A DNA stretch of 64,000 nt from the NCBI RefSeq assembly GCF_014200605.1, contig NZ_JACHCE010000004.1, positions 199,619 through 263,618 of the forward strand. Reading direction: 5' to 3'. The notes below the pieces were generated by a model. It was not told the origin of the DNA, did no database searches, and saw only the letters and a list, made by a program, of their open reading frames with translations. Source of the DNA: Pedobacter cryoconitis (GTDB taxonomy: Bacteria > Bacteroidota > Bacteroidia > Sphingobacteriales > Sphingobacteriaceae). The position numbers and the translations under genes are program-made. This document shows, piece by piece, positions 63,354 to 64,000 of the stretch; the stretch's first letter is position 1, and each line of letters begins with the position of its first letter.

Positions 63354-64000
63354 TCACCGACTATGCCCCTGACTTTGCCCCTTCCGTTTTTTTCTTTTTC
63401 TTTTTTGCGCCTCCTCAATTGGATTTATTTCTGATCCGGGAATGTAAACGGGTTTCATCAGCACTTCAAGAAACCCTGCGACGGTTTCCCCAACACTTTG
63501 CAACATACCACTGGTGGAATGAAAAAGACCTTCTGCAACATCTTTTGCCAATTCGTTAGCGAAAGATTTTGAATGGTAGTTTTGTTCTGCACCAAGTTCT
63601 AATGTATTTAACTGCTCTCTTTGTGTTAAACTGCCGTTTTTCTGAATGTTGGCATAAACCAAGGTATCTTTTAGTTTCCGGTCAAATTCAAAGAGATTAT
63701 CAAAAAGCGTTTCACCGGATTGTTTAAATGCTACCCGGTTAAACTGTCCCAGTTTCTTAGAATGCATCTCATTCTTCCCTTTGGAATTGTTCATGGGGCT
63801 AAGTTTAACTTTGTTGCTTATGTCCTTACGGCTTACAATGATCTGAATGTGCATCTGCTCTCCCTCTTTACGTTCCCCTCGCTTTTTAATACCATTTAAG
63901 ACTTCTTTATCTTTATGGGTATAGTAACGGTAATTCTCCAATTTACCGAACCACATCAAATCTTTAGCACTGTCAATTCCGTTACGCTTAAAATTCTTAG
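63354..64000 (-). CDS. Mobilization relaxase-like protein (DUF5712-type), 5' end outside window
   Basis: The frame is open from the right edge of the window without a stop, so the gene is cut by the window. Visible 215 residues include FKRNGIDSAKDLMWFGKLE, HIQIIVSRKDISNKVKLSP with the His-rich relaxase-like strand, LGQFNRVAFKQSGETLFD, and a basic C-terminal tail rich in Lys and Arg (KRKRKKRKG). These match the Bacteroidota DUF5712/mobilization relaxase family as I know it. It supports a mobilizable or conjugative element. The N-terminal catalytic Tyr/His region is not visible. Confidence 0.8.
   Translation of the reverse strand, partial: KNFKRNGIDSAKDLMWFGKLENYRYYTHKDKEVLNGIKKRGERKEGEQMHIQIIVSRKDISNKVKLSPMNNSKGKNEMHSKKLGQFNRVAFKQSGETLFDNLFEFDRKLKDTLVYANIQKNGSLTQREQLNTLELGAEQNYHSKSFANELAKDVAEGLFHSTSGMLQSVGETVAGFLEVLMKPVYIPGSEINPIEEAQKRKRKKRKGQSQGHSR

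Noticed and set aside
63138..63559. Overlapping ORFs in several frames near the relaxase 3' end
   Set aside because: They overlap the relaxase tail or the preceding small gene; Phe- and Pro-rich translations reflect the opposite strand's Lys-rich tail.

Overview
The window reads as chromosome of a member of the Bacteroidota, most likely Sphingobacteriaceae (Pedobacter-like). This is inferred from the sequence alone: many promoters have the Bacteroidota -7 box TAnnTTTG, some with TTTG about 19 nt upstream. The gene set also fits: an LptD-type outer-membrane protein, futalosine-route menaquinone genes (mqnA, mqnE), DUF4112, DUF983 and DUF2750 proteins, an orphan FtsX/MacB permease, and a Bacteroidota-type integrase and DUF5712-like relaxase. 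The genus cannot be fixed without a database search.

Layout. 1-678: a 50-bp minisatellite and perhaps a gene remnant. 679-5510: yqgE, then a pdxH-hbd-ruvB operon and a GNAT-nitrilase fusion. 5765-6665: about 900 bp without a supported gene, holding 79-bp tandem repeats and a very long hairpin. 6666-17385: queG, an M1 peptidase, a DnaQ-like exonuclease, an NlpC/P60 lipoprotein, mutS, the mqnE-phosphatase-mqnA operon and idi. 17503-23432: a lipoprotein and a sulfur amino-acid block. That block has a stand-alone transsulfuration gene, then a promoter, a SAM riboswitch, a Cys-rich leader ORF and metY-metX-hom. 23438-33285: a RidA-like protein, a secreted guanyl RNase, an HD hydrolase, the lptD-cinA-E2 cluster and amidase-mlaD. 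33286-36172: three genes of little-known function, bracketed by two huge hairpins that share an inverted apical core. 36186-45041: rnz-STAS, purC, phoH, a SAM hydrolase, serC-serA-DUF1015 and rpe. 45340-58214: a structured ncRNA candidate, an FtsX-type permease with a possible sigma-54 promoter, pnp, rpsO, thioesterases, MATE, Crp/Fnr, ddl and a PASTA-mltG-ybgC-yihY operon.

From 58335 a tRNA-Ser(TGA) is followed by a tyrosine recombinase and accessory genes: a duplicated-domain protein, an XRE regulator, a HEPN-containing three-gene operon and a relaxase cut by the window edge. This is the left end of an integrated mobilizable or conjugative element whose right end lies outside the window.

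The most notable observations are these. (1) The SAM riboswitch is followed by a leader ORF ending ACMCCCIG, with mutually exclusive hairpins around the Cys codons, ahead of metY-metX-hom. (2) Two long terminator-like hairpins have unrelated outer stems but a conserved apical core, in inverted orientation, about 2.8 kb apart. (3) A 180-bp region ahead of the HEPN operon has four local hairpins whose loops are also complementary to one another over long range. These are sequence observations with inferred roles; none has been tested.
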